In this document: one piece after another, positions 53,268 to 62,496 of the stretch
Position numbering within the stretch: position 1 is the first letter of the stretch
Layout of the letters: every line of letters starts with the position of its first letter
Source: Corynebacterium sp. HMSC08A12
GTDB lineage: Bacteria > Actinomycetota > Actinomycetes > Mycobacteriales > Mycobacteriaceae
Direction of reading: 5' to 3'
Assembly (NCBI RefSeq): GCF_001807485.1
Contig: NZ_KV789178.1
Location: 1 to 64,000, forward strand
DNA length: 64,000 nt
The notes under the pieces: model-generated
What the model was told of the DNA's origin: nothing
Database searches by the model: none
What the model saw: only the letters and a program-made list of their open reading frames with translations
Position numbers and translations under genes: made by a program

Positions 53268-53963
53268 ATGAGTGAAACCACCCCGCGCACCGACGAGCTA
53301 CTGGCAACCGCTGAACCGGGCAGCATTGTGGATCTCCCCATCCCCGGCGCCTGGGCTTATGTGCCGAAGGTGCATGGCGACGAGCGCGGCAGTTTCCACG
53401 AAAGCTTCAAGGCGGAGGCTTTCGGCGAGAAGCTGGGCTACCCCTTCGAGGTGGCCCAGGGGAACCTTTCGCGCTCCTCCCGCAACGTGGTCCGGGGCAT
53501 TCACTTGGCGGATGTGCCGCCGGGGCAGGCGAAGTTCGTCAGCTGCCTTTCCGGTGCGATTACGGATGTGTTGGTGGATGTGCGCGTGGGCTCGCCGACG
53601 TTCGGCCAGCACATCACCGTGGAGCTGTCTGCGGAGAATAACTTCAGCGTCTACGTGCCCCTGGGCGTGGGCCACGGATTCCGCGCACACACCGACCAGA
53701 CGACCGTGAACTACCTGGTCACCGAGGCATACAACCCACAGAGGGAATACGGTATCGACCCGTTTGATGCGGAACTGGCTGTAGCCTGGGGCGTCACTAA
53801 GGAACAAGCCGTACTATCCACCAAGGACGATTCGGCGCCAAGCTTGAGCGAGGTGCGCGACCGTCTGCCCGAATACCGCGAGGTGCGGGCATGGGAGGCA
53901 CAACTACGCGCCGACTGGGCCGAGGCGCTGCAGGCCGCCGACGAGTGGGAGCAGGCCGACTGA
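53268..53963 (+). CDS. rmlC: dTDP-4-dehydrorhamnose 3,5-epimerase
   Basis: 231 residues from ATG 53268 (an in-frame extension to 53187 is unlikely, as it overlaps the ATPase end). RmlC fold with [29 protein letters not shown] (catalytic His) and [15 protein letters not shown]. In some corynebacteria RmlC is fused to RmlD; here it stands alone. Separated from rmlB by the iron-uptake operon. Its stop overlaps the rmlA start (TGATG). Confidence 0.93.
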   Translation: MSETTPRTDELLATAEPGSIVDLPIPGAWAYVPKVHGDERGSFHESFKAEAFGEKLGYPFEVAQGNLSRSSRNVVRGIHLADVPPGQAKFVSCLSGAITDVLVDVRVGSPTFGQHITVELSAENNFSVYVPLGVGHGFRAHTDQTTVNYLVTEAYNPQREYGIDPFDAELAVAWGVTKEQAVLSTKDDSAPSLSEVRDRLPEYREVRAWEAQLRADWAEALQAADEWEQAD

Positions 53964-54838
53964 TGAAGGGCATCATTCTGGCCGGGGGAACCGGCTCGCG
54001 GCTGTGGCCGATTACGCAGGGCATTTCCAAGCAACTGGTGCCCGTGTACGACAAGCCGATGATCTACTACCCGCTGACGACTCTGATGCTGGCGGGCATT
54101 CGCGACATCCTGGTGATCACCACGGGAGCGGATGCGCAGCAGTTCCGCGGGCTGCTGGGCGACGGCTCGCAGTTCGGCGTGCAGATCAGCTACGCGGTGC
54201 AGGACCAACCGAATGGCCTGGCGGAAGCCTTCATTGTGGGCGAGGACTTTATCGGCGACGACGCGGTGGCCCTGGTGCTGGGCGACAACATCTTCTACGG
54301 CACTGGCCTGGGCACCCAGCTGCGGCGCTTCCACAACCCCGACGGCGGGGCGATCTTCGCCTACTGGGTGGCCGAACCCGAGGCATACGGAGTGGTGGAG
54401 TTCGACCGCGAAGGCACGGCCCTGAGCTTGGCGGAAAAGCCCGCGGAGCCGAAGTCCAACTATGCAGTTCCCGGCCTGTACTTTTACTCCAATGACGTGG
54501 TGCGGATCGCCAAGTCGCTGGAACCCAGCGAGCGCGGCGAGCTGGAGATCACGGACATCAACCGCTGCTACCTGGCGGAGGGGCGCCTGCATGTGGAGGT
54601 GCTGCCGCGCGGTACCGCCTGGCTGGACACGGGAACGGTGGACGACCTGGCCGCCGCCGGCGACTTCGTCCGCGCTGTCGAGCAACGGCAGGGCCTGAAG
54701 ATCAGCTGCCCGGAGGAAGTCGCGTGGCGCCTGGGCTACATTGACGATGTGGAGCTGGGGGAGTCCGCGCGCAAACTGGGCAAGAGCGCCTACGGTCAGT
54801 ACCTCAGCGGGCTTCTGAAGCGTGGGAAAGAGCGGTAG
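53963..54838 (+). CDS. rmlA: Glucose-1-phosphate thymidylyltransferase
   Basis: 291 residues from ATG 53963. First step of dTDP-rhamnose synthesis. The nucleotide-binding signature [16 protein letters not shown], then [16 protein letters not shown], the base-contact NGLAEAF, the metal-Asp LGDNIFYG and the sugar site EKP are intact. Co-translated with rmlC. Confidence 0.96.
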   Translation: MKGIILAGGTGSRLWPITQGISKQLVPVYDKPMIYYPLTTLMLAGIRDILVITTGADAQQFRGLLGDGSQFGVQISYAVQDQPNGLAEAFIVGEDFIGDDAVALVLGDNIFYGTGLGTQLRRFHNPDGGAIFAYWVAEPEAYGVVEFDREGTALSLAEKPAEPKSNYAVPGLYFYSNDVVRIAKSLEPSERGELEITDINRCYLAEGRLHVEVLPRGTAWLDTGTVDDLAAAGDFVRAVEQRQGLKISCPEEVAWRLGYIDDVELGESARKLGKSAYGQYLSGLLKRGKER

Positions 54839-54842
54839 ACAA

Positions 54843-55904
54843 GTGGCTATTTCAATCGAGAGCATCCCAGAGATGGTGGCGCGCACCTGGCGCGACCTGG
54901 AATGGACCGGCCAGCGAGTGCCGAAGCAGGGGATCGACCACGCAGTATTGATCCTGGACGGGCTGCACTCAAAGGAGTATGAACTCAACGACATGCTTCC
55001 CGAGTCCGTCGTGGTGCGCGTGCCCTTCGAGAAGGAATACCGGGAACAGGCGATGCTGGAATCCTCGCTGATCGCGCAGCTCTTCCGCCGCACCAAGGTG
55101 CGGGTGCCGGGGACAGTACGGCAGGCTTACGCGCGGGGGACGTTCAACACCGCCGAGCCCGTGATGCTGACCATGCAGACCGAGCTGCTGGGCGAACCGC
55201 TGACCGCCGAGCTCTGGCAAACGCTGTCCACTAGCCAGCGCGCGTGGGTGGCCGAGCAGCTGGGCAGCCTGCTGGCCACGATGCACGCCTTCGACCCGGA
55301 TGTGCTGCCGATGAGCCGCGTGGATTCCTGGTGGACCGACGGAGAGGCGACCAGCGAGTTGAACCACGCCCCGCGCACCCTGCCGGGCAAGTTGGAGCTG
55401 ATGAAGTCCCGCACGGAAACGATCCTGGCCCCTCATCTGAGCGCTGCAGAGGCGGAGTTCGTGGAGCGCGTGTTTGCGCAGGTGGACGAGATGATCTCCC
55501 GTCCGGAGCAGCAGCGCGCTCTAACCCACGGGGAGCTGCACGAGGACCACATGCTGTGGAACGCCGAAGGCGGCGTGGGTGTGATCGACTTTTCCGACAT
55601 GACCGTCGGCGATCCTGCCTTGGACTATGCGCACTTCGCGGGCATCGCCCCGGAGCTGCCGAAAATGGTTTACGAACAGGCTATTATCCAGCACGAGCAG
55701 CGCCGACAAGCCCCCGTTGTGCCGGGTGTGCCGCAGCCGATGCCGGGGCCACTGTACCGTGCGCCGGATGGTGGCCGCACTTCCGAGAGCGCCGAGGATA
55801 CGGGCGTGCTGCGCCGCGCGGAGGTCTACAAGGACTGGGACAACATCTTCCTGCTTATCGACCACTACCGCACGGGCCGTTCGCCGCGCGTGGAGCTGCT
55901 CTAG
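54843..55904 (+). CDS. APH/choline-kinase-fold protein
   Basis: About 353 residues; start GTG 54843, or 54822 overlapping rmlA. Aminoglycoside-phosphotransferase-type kinase fold: the catalytic loop reads THGELHEDHMLWN and the metal motif VIDFSDMTVGDPALDYAHF. The usual HGDLH Asp is Glu here, so activity may be changed, although the loop is otherwise regular. It follows rmlA immediately. Such kinases act on small hydroxyl compounds or sugars; substrate unknown. A link to rhamnose or cell-wall sugars is only suggested by position. Confidence 0.75.
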   Translation: MAISIESIPEMVARTWRDLEWTGQRVPKQGIDHAVLILDGLHSKEYELNDMLPESVVVRVPFEKEYREQAMLESSLIAQLFRRTKVRVPGTVRQAYARGTFNTAEPVMLTMQTELLGEPLTAELWQTLSTSQRAWVAEQLGSLLATMHAFDPDVLPMSRVDSWWTDGEATSELNHAPRTLPGKLELMKSRTETILAPHLSAAEAEFVERVFAQVDEMISRPEQQRALTHGELHEDHMLWNAEGGVGVIDFSDMTVGDPALDYAHFAGIAPELPKMVYEQAIIQHEQRRQAPVVPGVPQPMPGPLYRAPDGGRTSESAEDTGVLRRAEVYKDWDNIFLLIDHYRTGRSPRVELL

Positions 55905-56315
55905 CTATTCTCCGTCTTTTGGAGCGTCCGGGCCGTCCGAGTTCTCCGGACCATTCGGCCTCTGCTCGTCGCGGGTGTTCTCGCTGCGCTTGTCGCCGCG
56001 CGCCTCGCGTTGCTGCTGTTCACGGAGCTCCTGGCGGCGCTTCCGCTCGGCCTCTTCCGCGTCTTTGGCCTCCTGCGCGCGGCGCTTCTTGAAGCGCTCT
56101 TTCTCGATGTTCCACAGGAAGTCCGGGTCGTCGTCCGGCCCCTTGTGGCTTAGCCCTTCTTGTTTACTATTGACGCCCTTTCGCCTCAACGGCGACCCAT
56201 TCCCCCAGGTCTGTGGACCGAATGCCTTCCACAGCAGCACGATGGTGACGATGATCAAGATGAGCAAAACAAGGCGACCCATGGCTTCCAGCATAGAGGA
56301 TTCACCCGCGCTCAC
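55905..56315 (-). CDS. Membrane-anchored charged coiled-coil protein
   Basis: 136 residues. One N-terminal membrane helix (about 12-30: MGRLVLLILIIVTIVLLWKAF) is followed by a long Glu/Lys/Arg/Gln-rich helix likely to form a coiled coil (70-110) and a disordered acidic tail. No domain recognised. Convergent with the APH-fold gene, with one base between the two. Confidence 0.65.
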   Translation of the reverse strand: MSAGESSMLEAMGRLVLLILIIVTIVLLWKAFGPQTWGNGSPLRRKGVNSKQEGLSHKGPDDDPDFLWNIEKERFKKRRAQEAKDAEEAERKRRQELREQQQREARGDKRSENTRDEQRPNGPENSDGPDAPKDGE

Positions 56316-56366
56316 TTCCAGCCGGTGATTACCGGTTATCCAGGGGGTGAACGTAGTGTTGGGGGC

Positions 56367-56714
56367 GTGGCTAAAGATGATGTGAAGGCAAAGGACACGA
56401 CGGAAGACAAGAACCCGTCGGTCGACAAGGGCAAGGCTGTACGCGACATTGCGCTCTACGGTTTCTTACGCCTGGTTTTGTTCCTGGTGCTGACGTTCAT
56501 CATCCACATGGTTGTGGTGTTGCTGGGAATGGCGAACTACTTCCCGCTGCTGATCAGCATGACGTTGGCGCTGATCCTGGCTCTGCCGTTGTCGATGTTC
56601 ATGTTCAAGGGCCTGCGGTTGCGGGTGACCCGGCAGGTGGCGGCGTGGGATGCCGATAGGCAGGCCCACAAGCAGGAGCTGCGTAACCAATTGCGCGAGC
56701 GCCTGGACGACTAA
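56367..56714 (+). CDS. DUF4229 family membrane protein
   Basis: 115 residues from GTG 56367; the longer frame from 56160 runs through the divergent gene and is not used. A charged N-terminal stretch is followed by two hydrophobic helices (about 33-53 and 58-78) and a basic helical tail. It fits the small actinobacterial DUF4229 family that lies near menA. Function unknown. Confidence 0.7.
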   Translation: MAKDDVKAKDTTEDKNPSVDKGKAVRDIALYGFLRLVLFLVLTFIIHMVVVLLGMANYFPLLISMTLALILALPLSMFMFKGLRLRVTRQVAAWDADRQAHKQELRNQLRERLDD

Positions 56715-56733
56715 GGCGATTAAACTGACTGCC

Positions 56734-57426
56734 ATGTATGGCAGACCCCAGGACGTTGTGGTGTGGGTAAACCCGCGAACACAGCGGGGCAAGCAGCTCG
56801 GCGGGCTGGCTATTGGCCTGCTCTTCGTTGCTCTCGTTGCGGGGTGCGTGGCCATGATGGTGGTCGAGAAGACTCTGATTCCGCTGGTAGCCCTCGCCCT
56901 GGTGGGGCTTGCGATGTTTGGCTGGTACACCAGCCAGCGACAGGTCAATGCGCGGGCTACTTCCAGTACGACGATCAACCCGGCGCTTGTCGTGGACGAT
57001 TCGGGGGTGGGGGATGCAGCCATAAGAATCCCATGGAGCGACATTGCGCGGGTGAACGTGATCAGCACTCGTTACCAAAGTGCGGGGCCGGAGTCGGTGG
57101 GGCTCGGCCCCGAGCTTGCCGATCAGTGGACGCGCAGTGCCGGGGTCTTGGATGGGGAGTTTGCACTTCAGGTGGTGCTCCGCCCCGGTAGCCCCGGTCG
57201 CCCTGGCGTACCGACGCAGTCTGCGTTGGATGTGTACCGCATCCAATCGGTGCAGGTGGAGGCAGCAGTGCCGAGCTTGCCGCGAGGAATCTACGAGGTC
57301 GATGCGATCGGGGTGACCTTCAAGTTGGGCTCCGCCGTTCCCATGGCTTGGCGGGACGGCCTGACCCAGCAGATCGCGGACAATGTCCGATTCCACGGGG
57401 TGGACTTCGGCCCGGCTCCCGCGTAG
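56734..57426 (+). CDS. PH-like domain membrane protein
   Basis: 230 residues from ATG 56734. Two adjacent helices (about 24-66, hairpin-like) are followed by a beta-rich domain with VDDSGVGDAAIRIPWSDIARVNVIST, the pattern of bacterial PH domains. It is commonly found near menA in this group. Function unknown. Confidence 0.65.
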   Translation: MYGRPQDVVVWVNPRTQRGKQLGGLAIGLLFVALVAGCVAMMVVEKTLIPLVALALVGLAMFGWYTSQRQVNARATSSTTINPALVVDDSGVGDAAIRIPWSDIARVNVISTRYQSAGPESVGLGPELADQWTRSAGVLDGEFALQVVLRPGSPGRPGVPTQSALDVYRIQSVQVEAAVPSLPRGIYEVDAIGVTFKLGSAVPMAWRDGLTQQIADNVRFHGVDFGPAPA

Positions 57427-57468
57427 CCCAAAGCTAGCTCTGCCTGGATCAGCAGGGGACTACCCAGC

Positions 57469-58365
57469 TTAGGCCAGCAGGGCGGCGGCAAACTCCAGTA
57501 CCGACCACAGCAGCATTCCGCGGCCCAGCATGCCCAGCACGGGAATCAGCGCCCGGCCCTCCGCGCCGCCGGTCACCGGGCGGGCTGCCACCACGAATAG
57601 TGGAACCGCCAGCAGGGCGATAAGCCCCCACCAGTGGCCGATGCTGATGGCGATAGTGACGATTACCGCCAGGGAAACAAGCCCCACCCACAGGCGGCGG
57701 GTGTTTGCGTCCCCCAGGCGAACGGCCAGGGTGATCTTACCGGTGGCGGCGTCAGTAGGAATGTCCCGCAAGTTGTTGGCTAGGTTCACGGCGCTGGATA
57801 GGCTGCCGACGGCGATGGCCAGCAGCAGGCCGAGCCAGCTCACGCTGCCGGTCTGGGTGAATTCCGTTCCCAGCACCGCGACCAGGCCGAAGAACACGAA
57901 CACCGCAACCTCGCCCAGACCTCGGTAGCCGTAGGGGTTCTTGCCGCCGGTGTAGAACCATGCGCCCGCGATGCAGGCTGCGCCGACGAGGACCAGCCAC
58001 CAGGCGCTCAGCAAGCTTAATGCGATGCCGGCGACCGCTCCCACGCCGAAGGAGGCGAATGCCGCGTGCTTGACCCTCTTCGGCTCCACGAGTCCACTGC
58101 CGGTTAGGCGCAGTGGGCCGGAGCGGTCATCGTCCGTCCCCTTGATGCCATCGGAGTAGTCGTTGGCGTAGTTCACGCCGACGATCATCGCCAGGGCTAC
58201 AACCCCGGCCAGTACGGCCCGCAGGGGGTTTGCCTCGCCCGCCAGGGTGGCCGCCGCGGTGCCAGCCAGCACCGGGGCAACGGCGTTTGCCCAGGTGTGC
58301 GGGCGCGCTCCCTCCAGCCACTGGGCCGGGGTCGCGCCGGGATACTGCCTGGGGGTGGAAGTCAT
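57469..58365 (-). CDS. menA: 1,4-dihydroxy-2-naphthoate polyprenyltransferase
   Basis: 298 residues from ATG 58365; the upstream extension in the frame lacks a ribosome site. UbiA-superfamily membrane enzyme that adds the isoprenoid tail to make demethylmenaquinone. The two Asp motifs are NYANDYSDGIKGTD and NLANNLRDIPTDAATGK. About eight helices. It feeds the quinone used by complex II encoded earlier in the window. menE lies upstream on the same strand. Confidence 0.94.
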   Translation of the reverse strand: MTSTPRQYPGATPAQWLEGARPHTWANAVAPVLAGTAAATLAGEANPLRAVLAGVVALAMIVGVNYANDYSDGIKGTDDDRSGPLRLTGSGLVEPKRVKHAAFASFGVGAVAGIALSLLSAWWLVLVGAACIAGAWFYTGGKNPYGYRGLGEVAVFVFFGLVAVLGTEFTQTGSVSWLGLLLAIAVGSLSSAVNLANNLRDIPTDAATGKITLAVRLGDANTRRLWVGLVSLAVIVTIAISIGHWWGLIALLAVPLFVVAARPVTGGAEGRALIPVLGMLGRGMLLWSVLEFAAALLA

Positions 58366-58443
58366 GGTCCGCCTTTCTTGGGGCTCGCACTGGGGAGCGG
58401 CGCCCGCGAGTATGGGGTGCCGCAAACCTCTTCAGTCTAGTCC

Positions 58444-58495
58444 GTAGGCGCCGGGACCCAAGCTCGTAGGTGCTGGGGTGTGTAGGTGCCGGGGC
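58444..58495. repeat. Three degenerate 14-base direct repeats
   Basis: GTAGGCGCCGGGAC (58444), GTAGGTGCTGGGGT (58466) and GTAGGTGCCGGGGC (58482) lie between menE and menA. Short, imperfect and of unknown meaning. Confidence 0.5.
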
Positions 58496-58497
58496 GT

Positions 58498-59814
58498 TTA
58501 CGAGTGCGGCTGCCCGTAGAGCTCGTCCAGCATCGCGGCGGCTTGCTGCCGGTCGGTCTTGCCCGGCCCAGTGGTCGGCATCTCGCGGATAGCCCAGGCA
58601 CGCCTGGGAATCAGACTTGGCCCCGCCTGCCCGCGCATTGCCTCGCGCACCAGGTCGGTCACTTCGCGGGGGTGCTCGGCCGCGCCGTTGCCAGCCTCTC
58701 GCAGTACTACCAGCGCCCCGATTGACTCGCCGAACTCCGCGTACTTGGGATCCTCCACGCCTGCCGTAAAGGCAGCCTCGACTCCTGGAACCTGCTGGCA
58801 GATGGCCTTTTCCACCTCTTCTGGGAGCACCTTGTAGCCGCCGGTGTTGATGGCCCCGTCGGCGCGCCCGAGAATCCGCAGCGTGCCGCCTGACTCTTCG
58901 CCGCCGTCCACAACTCCGATGTCGGAAGTCACGAACTCACCTGCCACCGGAAACGCCTCCGCCGAATCCACGTTGCGATACCCGTCCGCCACCATCGGCC
59001 CGCTGATCCGCACGCGCCCGGCCCCGCGCTCGTCCGCGCCGTCGATCCGCACCTGCGCGCCCGGCAGGGGTTGGCCGTTGTACACCATCCCGCCCGCCGT
59101 CTCGCTGGAGCCGTAGGTCAGCGCGATCTGTGCTCCTTCCTCGGCCATCTTTTTTATGACGCCCTCACGCGCCGCCGCGCCACCCACCAGCACGCAGGCG
59201 TAGCGTTTCAGTGCTTTAACGGCGGCGGGGTCTTCAGCGATTCTTTCCAGCTGTGCGGGTACGAGGGAGGTGTAGAGGTCCACGTCCGGGTAGGTTTCCG
59301 CCAATGCTTCTGTGTCTGCGATGAAGCCCGCTGCGGTGAAGCGCGCGCCGGCGTGCGGGCGCTGAGCTTGCAGGTGCGCGGCGGCCAGGGGAGTGTAGCC
59401 CGCCCGCAGACTGCGTAGCATCACTTGCAGTCCTGCGATGTGATGGGCCGGAAGTGTGAGTAGCCACGCCCCCGGCTGCGCTTGATAATGGCGCTCAATG
59501 AAGGAGGCTGTGGCGTCCGCACTAGTGGCGAGCTGCTGCGACCCGAGCACCGCACCCTTCGGTGTGCCCGTGGAACCAGAGGTGCAGGCGATGAGTGTGC
59601 CGGGCGCCACCAGGTCTTTCTCCAAAGAACTCCCCGCGCGCATTTGTTCCGGCAGGTCGGGGCAAGTTTGTTGCCAATCTGCGGGGAGGGGAAGGATGGA
59701 GGTTTCCCCCGCGAGCAGCCGCTCTAGAGCCTCCAGGGAGGTGGCGAAAAGCTCGGGCGAGGCCGCGCTGATGACGGTCGGTTGAAGGGGGACGAGGGAA
59801 GAGTTTCCGGTCAT
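58498..59814 (-). CDS. menE: o-Succinylbenzoate-CoA ligase
   Basis: 438 residues from ATG 59814 (a TTG three codons upstream is possible). Adenylate-forming enzyme of menaquinone synthesis: IACTSGSTGTPKGAVLG (P-loop), TYGSSETAGGMVYNG, GRADGAINTGGYKVLPEEVE and TGPGKTDRQQ (catalytic Lys). Shorter than most acyl-CoA ligases, as expected of MenE. Other men genes (menB, C, D, F) are not in the window. Confidence 0.9.
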   Translation of the reverse strand: MTGNSSLVPLQPTVISAASPELFATSLEALERLLAGETSILPLPADWQQTCPDLPEQMRAGSSLEKDLVAPGTLIACTSGSTGTPKGAVLGSQQLATSADATASFIERHYQAQPGAWLLTLPAHHIAGLQVMLRSLRAGYTPLAAAHLQAQRPHAGARFTAAGFIADTEALAETYPDVDLYTSLVPAQLERIAEDPAAVKALKRYACVLVGGAAAREGVIKKMAEEGAQIALTYGSSETAGGMVYNGQPLPGAQVRIDGADERGAGRVRISGPMVADGYRNVDSAEAFPVAGEFVTSDIGVVDGGEESGGTLRILGRADGAINTGGYKVLPEEVEKAICQQVPGVEAAFTAGVEDPKYAEFGESIGALVVLREAGNGAAEHPREVTDLVREAMRGQAGPSLIPRRAWAIREMPTTGPGKTDRQQAAAMLDELYGQPHS

Positions 59815-59886
59815 GCTGACCAATGTACAAGCCGGCTCGGGCAGTCTGATCCGGTCATCTCCGGTTCGGGTAGCGAGAGTCTGAGG

Positions 59887-60252
59887 CTAGCTGGCCTCTA
59901 GGCCAAACTCCTGGACTCGTTTCACGGTGGATTCCAGCTCCGCCGGGCCGGGAAGACGCTTGTGTACGGCGAGGAAGCTGGCCTGCACGTCCTGGCGCGT
60001 AGCGGGAGTCTTTCCGGTGTCGATGAGGTAGGCGATGATGTCGAGGTAAGAGGGGCTGCGAGTATCCAAAGCGTTCAAAAAGGGGGTAGGGAGGTCACGG
60101 TTGGCTTCGAGGTAGATGCGGTACTCCTCGGGGAGGGGGAGCGCATCGGCGACATCGGGGGCATTGGTCGCGTCGGGGGCTGCCGGGTCGGGCCCCTCGG
60201 TGGTGTCGGTCGTCCAGAGCTTTGCTCGGAGCTGACTAAATGGGTTGAACAT
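59887..60252 (-). CDS. Hypothetical soluble protein
   Basis: 121 residues from ATG 60252 with GGAGAG upstream. The first 40 residues are Pro/Ala/Asp-rich. The rest is mostly helical (YRIYLEANRDLPTPFLNAL, YLDIIAYLIDTG, AELESTVKRVQEFGLEAS). No domain recognised. It lies 72 bases upstream of menE on the same strand, so co-transcription is possible. Confidence 0.6.
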   Translation of the reverse strand: MFNPFSQLRAKLWTTDTTEGPDPAAPDATNAPDVADALPLPEEYRIYLEANRDLPTPFLNALDTRSPSYLDIIAYLIDTGKTPATRQDVQASFLAVHKRLPGPAELESTVKRVQEFGLEAS

Positions 60253-60369
60253 GATGCGCTCTCTCCTTCCTCAATATCCGTGGATTTGCAATATTAAAAC
60301 ATAGGGTAATCAACAATTGTTGGAAAAGTCAAGCATTTTTTCTACCCACCTTATTTGGGTTTAGAGAAC

Positions 60370-60416
60370 TTAAAAACAAAACCCCGCGGAGGAGGGTTTC
60401 TGCCCTCCTGCGGGGT
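60370..60416 (-). terminator. Terminator of the DoxX gene
   Basis: On the minus strand CCCCGC.AGGAGGG and CCCTCCT..GCGGGG pair with a small bulge, followed by TTTTGTTTTT. It lies 44 bases beyond the stop. The rest of the 60253-60459 gap is AT-rich (ACAATTGTT near 60314) and would hold the promoter of the hypothetical gene. Confidence 0.85.
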
Positions 60417-60459
60417 AGTGTGTGCTGCTCAGATGCAGGGCGTGGGTGGCCTGTGGCTT

Positions 60460-61434
60460 TTAGTCGCCACCGCCGCCATCTCCGCCGCCGTCTCCACCGC
60501 TGGAGCCGCTGTCCGAGCCGGAATCTGAACCGGAGCTGGAGAAGCCGCCAAAACTGTTGTTGTTGGAGGGGCCACCGCTCTGGTCGCTGTTCCACTGGGT
60601 GGTAGGGGCATCAGCGTCGCTGCCGTTCGTCATGCCCGCCGCACCGGCGCCACCGGCAACGCCAGCGGCGCCAGCACTGCCAGCGTTGTCCGTGCCACCG
60701 ATGGTGTAGCCAGCGTAGCCGTCGTTTCCTCGATTGTTCCAGGGTTTACTGTTCTGGGACTTATTGCCCTGGTTGTTGCCCCAGAAGTTGGAACTCTGGT
60801 TGTTGGGGGCCTGCGCGGGCGAGCCCTGGAAATTAGAACCCTGGTAATTGGAGCCCTGGAAGTTAGAGCCCTGGTTGGCGGACCCATAGCTGCCGTACGG
60901 GCTCTGGCCAGTATTCGGAGCTGCATTCGGAGTTGCGTTCGGGGCTCCAGCCGCTCCGGCAGGCGCGGCTGCGGGAGTATAGCTATCGTTGGCCTCCTGC
61001 GCTGCCTTCTCCTTACGTTCCTTGCGGGCACGTACGGGCGTCATAAAGAGATAGTCCAAGCTAAAGCGACCCGAGCCGGATGCGGCCAGGGCGAGGCCCG
61101 CCGCGCCCAGAACCCCGACGAGCTCCCAGCCGCCATCGGCGACGAAGACACCCTTGCCCCAGTGAGCGAAGCCAAAAGCGAAGGCCATTTGGATAAACAG
61201 CAGTGGGCCGACGATCCGGACCAGCAGGCCGAGGATCAGCAGCACGCCCGCGGCGAGCTCGAAGTAGGTGGCGATCTGCGCGGAAGCGTTTGGCCACGGC
61301 ACGCTCATGGACTCGAAGGATTGTGCCGTGCCGTCGATAGTCCAGGAATCGTACTTCTGCCAACCGTGGGCGATCAGCACGATGCCCACGAGGATGCGGG
61401 AAATCGTGATGCAAACATCTTTAAAAATATTCAT
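60460..61434 (-). CDS. DoxX family membrane protein with long disordered tail
   Basis: 324 residues. The first 135 form a four-helix DoxX domain (ISRILVGIVLIAHGWQKY, FELAAGVLLILGLLVRI, LLFIQMAFAFGFAHWGKG, WELVGVLGAAGLALAASG). The remaining 190 residues are low complexity. Ala/Pro-rich sequence is followed by repeats NQGSN-FQGSN-YQGSN-FQGS, then Asn/Gly and Ser/Gly-Asp tracts. DoxX proteins have been tied to thiol and oxidative stress complexes in mycobacteria. The tail is unusual and probably faces the cytoplasm or is a variable surface region (inference). Confidence 0.8.
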   Translation of the reverse strand: MNIFKDVCITISRILVGIVLIAHGWQKYDSWTIDGTAQSFESMSVPWPNASAQIATYFELAAGVLLILGLLVRIVGPLLFIQMAFAFGFAHWGKGVFVADGGWELVGVLGAAGLALAASGSGRFSLDYLFMTPVRARKERKEKAAQEANDSYTPAAAPAGAAGAPNATPNAAPNTGQSPYGSYGSANQGSNFQGSNYQGSNFQGSPAQAPNNQSSNFWGNNQGNKSQNSKPWNNRGNDGYAGYTIGGTDNAGSAGAAGVAGGAGAAGMTNGSDADAPTTQWNSDQSGGPSNNNSFGGFSSSGSDSGSDSGSSGGDGGGDGGGGD

Positions 61435-61515
61435 GTCGCTAACGCTACCAACTTAGCGGTGGCATGGCCGGGCTTGTGGCAGGTCAATCTGCTACAGATA
61501 GAGGCCAGAGCCACC

Positions 61516-62457
61516 ATGAATCATTCCGAACCTCAGACCCTGATCGTGAGCGACTCACAGGCGGATCGTCGCCTGGATAAGTACATCCGCTCGCAGGTCA
61601 AGGGCGTACCCGCCACGGTGCTGTTCCGCCTGATGCGCACCAAGCAGATCACCGTCAACGGCGCCAAGTGCAAACCCGACCAGCGCACCGTTGCCGGCGA
61701 CAAGGTTCGCTTGCCCGCCCTGGAAGTCGCCGCGGAGAAACCGACGCCAACGGGGGATCGCAAGGCGGCGGAACAATTGGCCCGCAGGCTGTCCCGGCAT
61801 ATCGTTTTTGAAGACGGCGACCTGCTCGTTGTGAATAAGCCCGCCAACATCGCCGTGCACGTGGGCAGCGGGGTCAAGGCTGGGGTGATCGAGGCGCTGC
61901 GCGTGTTACGGCCGAAGGAAAAGGAACTAGAGCTGGCGCACCGGCTTGATAAGGAAACCTCCGGGCTACTGATAGTAGCCAAGAACTCGAAGATGCTGCG
62001 GCACCTGCAGGAGCTCCTGCGTACCGGCGGGGAGGACATCCAGCGCTACTACCTGGCGGTGGTTGCCGGTGGGGTGAAAGGGACCGGCAGGCAGCCGCAA
62101 CGGATAGAGGTGCCACTGCGCAAAACCGGGGCGGCCACGGTAGTGGACCGTCGCGCCGGGCAGCGGGCGGAAACGAAGATGTGGGTGAAGAAACCGTGGG
62201 GAACTGCGGGCACCCTTGTGGAGGTGCAGCTGCTGACAGGGCGCAAGCACCAGATCCGCGTTCACCTGCAGCACCTGGGCCACCCGATCATCGGGGACTC
62301 TCGCTACGGGAACCCCGCCGCTAACCGGGCGGCCGGGGAGAAGGGGGTGCGGATGCTGATGCTGCACGCCTGCAGGCTGGTGGTGCCGCTGCCGGATGGC
62401 GAGGTGCTGGATGTGCACGCCCCGATGCCCCCGGCGTGGAATAAGCTGCGCGGCTAG
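61516..62457 (+). CDS. RluA-family pseudouridine synthase (RluC-like)
   Basis: 313 residues from ATG 61516; the longer frame to 61162 is antisense to the DoxX gene. An N-terminal S4 RNA-binding domain (QADRRLDKYIRSQVKG ... ITVNGAKC) precedes the catalytic domain, whose Asp145 is in AHRLDKETSGLLIVAKN. LLTGRKHQIRVHLQHLGHPIIGDSRYG is the family signature. It modifies uridines in 23S rRNA. Last gene before the low-GC segment. Confidence 0.92.
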   Translation: MNHSEPQTLIVSDSQADRRLDKYIRSQVKGVPATVLFRLMRTKQITVNGAKCKPDQRTVAGDKVRLPALEVAAEKPTPTGDRKAAEQLARRLSRHIVFEDGDLLVVNKPANIAVHVGSGVKAGVIEALRVLRPKEKELELAHRLDKETSGLLIVAKNSKMLRHLQELLRTGGEDIQRYYLAVVAGGVKGTGRQPQRIEVPLRKTGAATVVDRRAGQRAETKMWVKKPWGTAGTLVEVQLLTGRKHQIRVHLQHLGHPIIGDSRYGNPAANRAAGEKGVRMLMLHACRLVVPLPDGEVLDVHAPMPPAWNKLRG

Positions 62458-62496
62458 TGGAGGGGTGTTCATACCCAATCAATTTTGCCCCCAAAA

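Noticed and set aside
56160-56366. N-terminal extension of the DUF4229 gene
   Set aside because: The extension runs antisense through the divergent coiled-coil gene and its sequence is low quality; the GTG at 56367 gives a clean small protein.
61162-61515. N-terminal extension of the pseudouridine synthase
   Set aside because: It is antisense to the DoxX domain; the S4 domain begins properly after the ATG at 61516.
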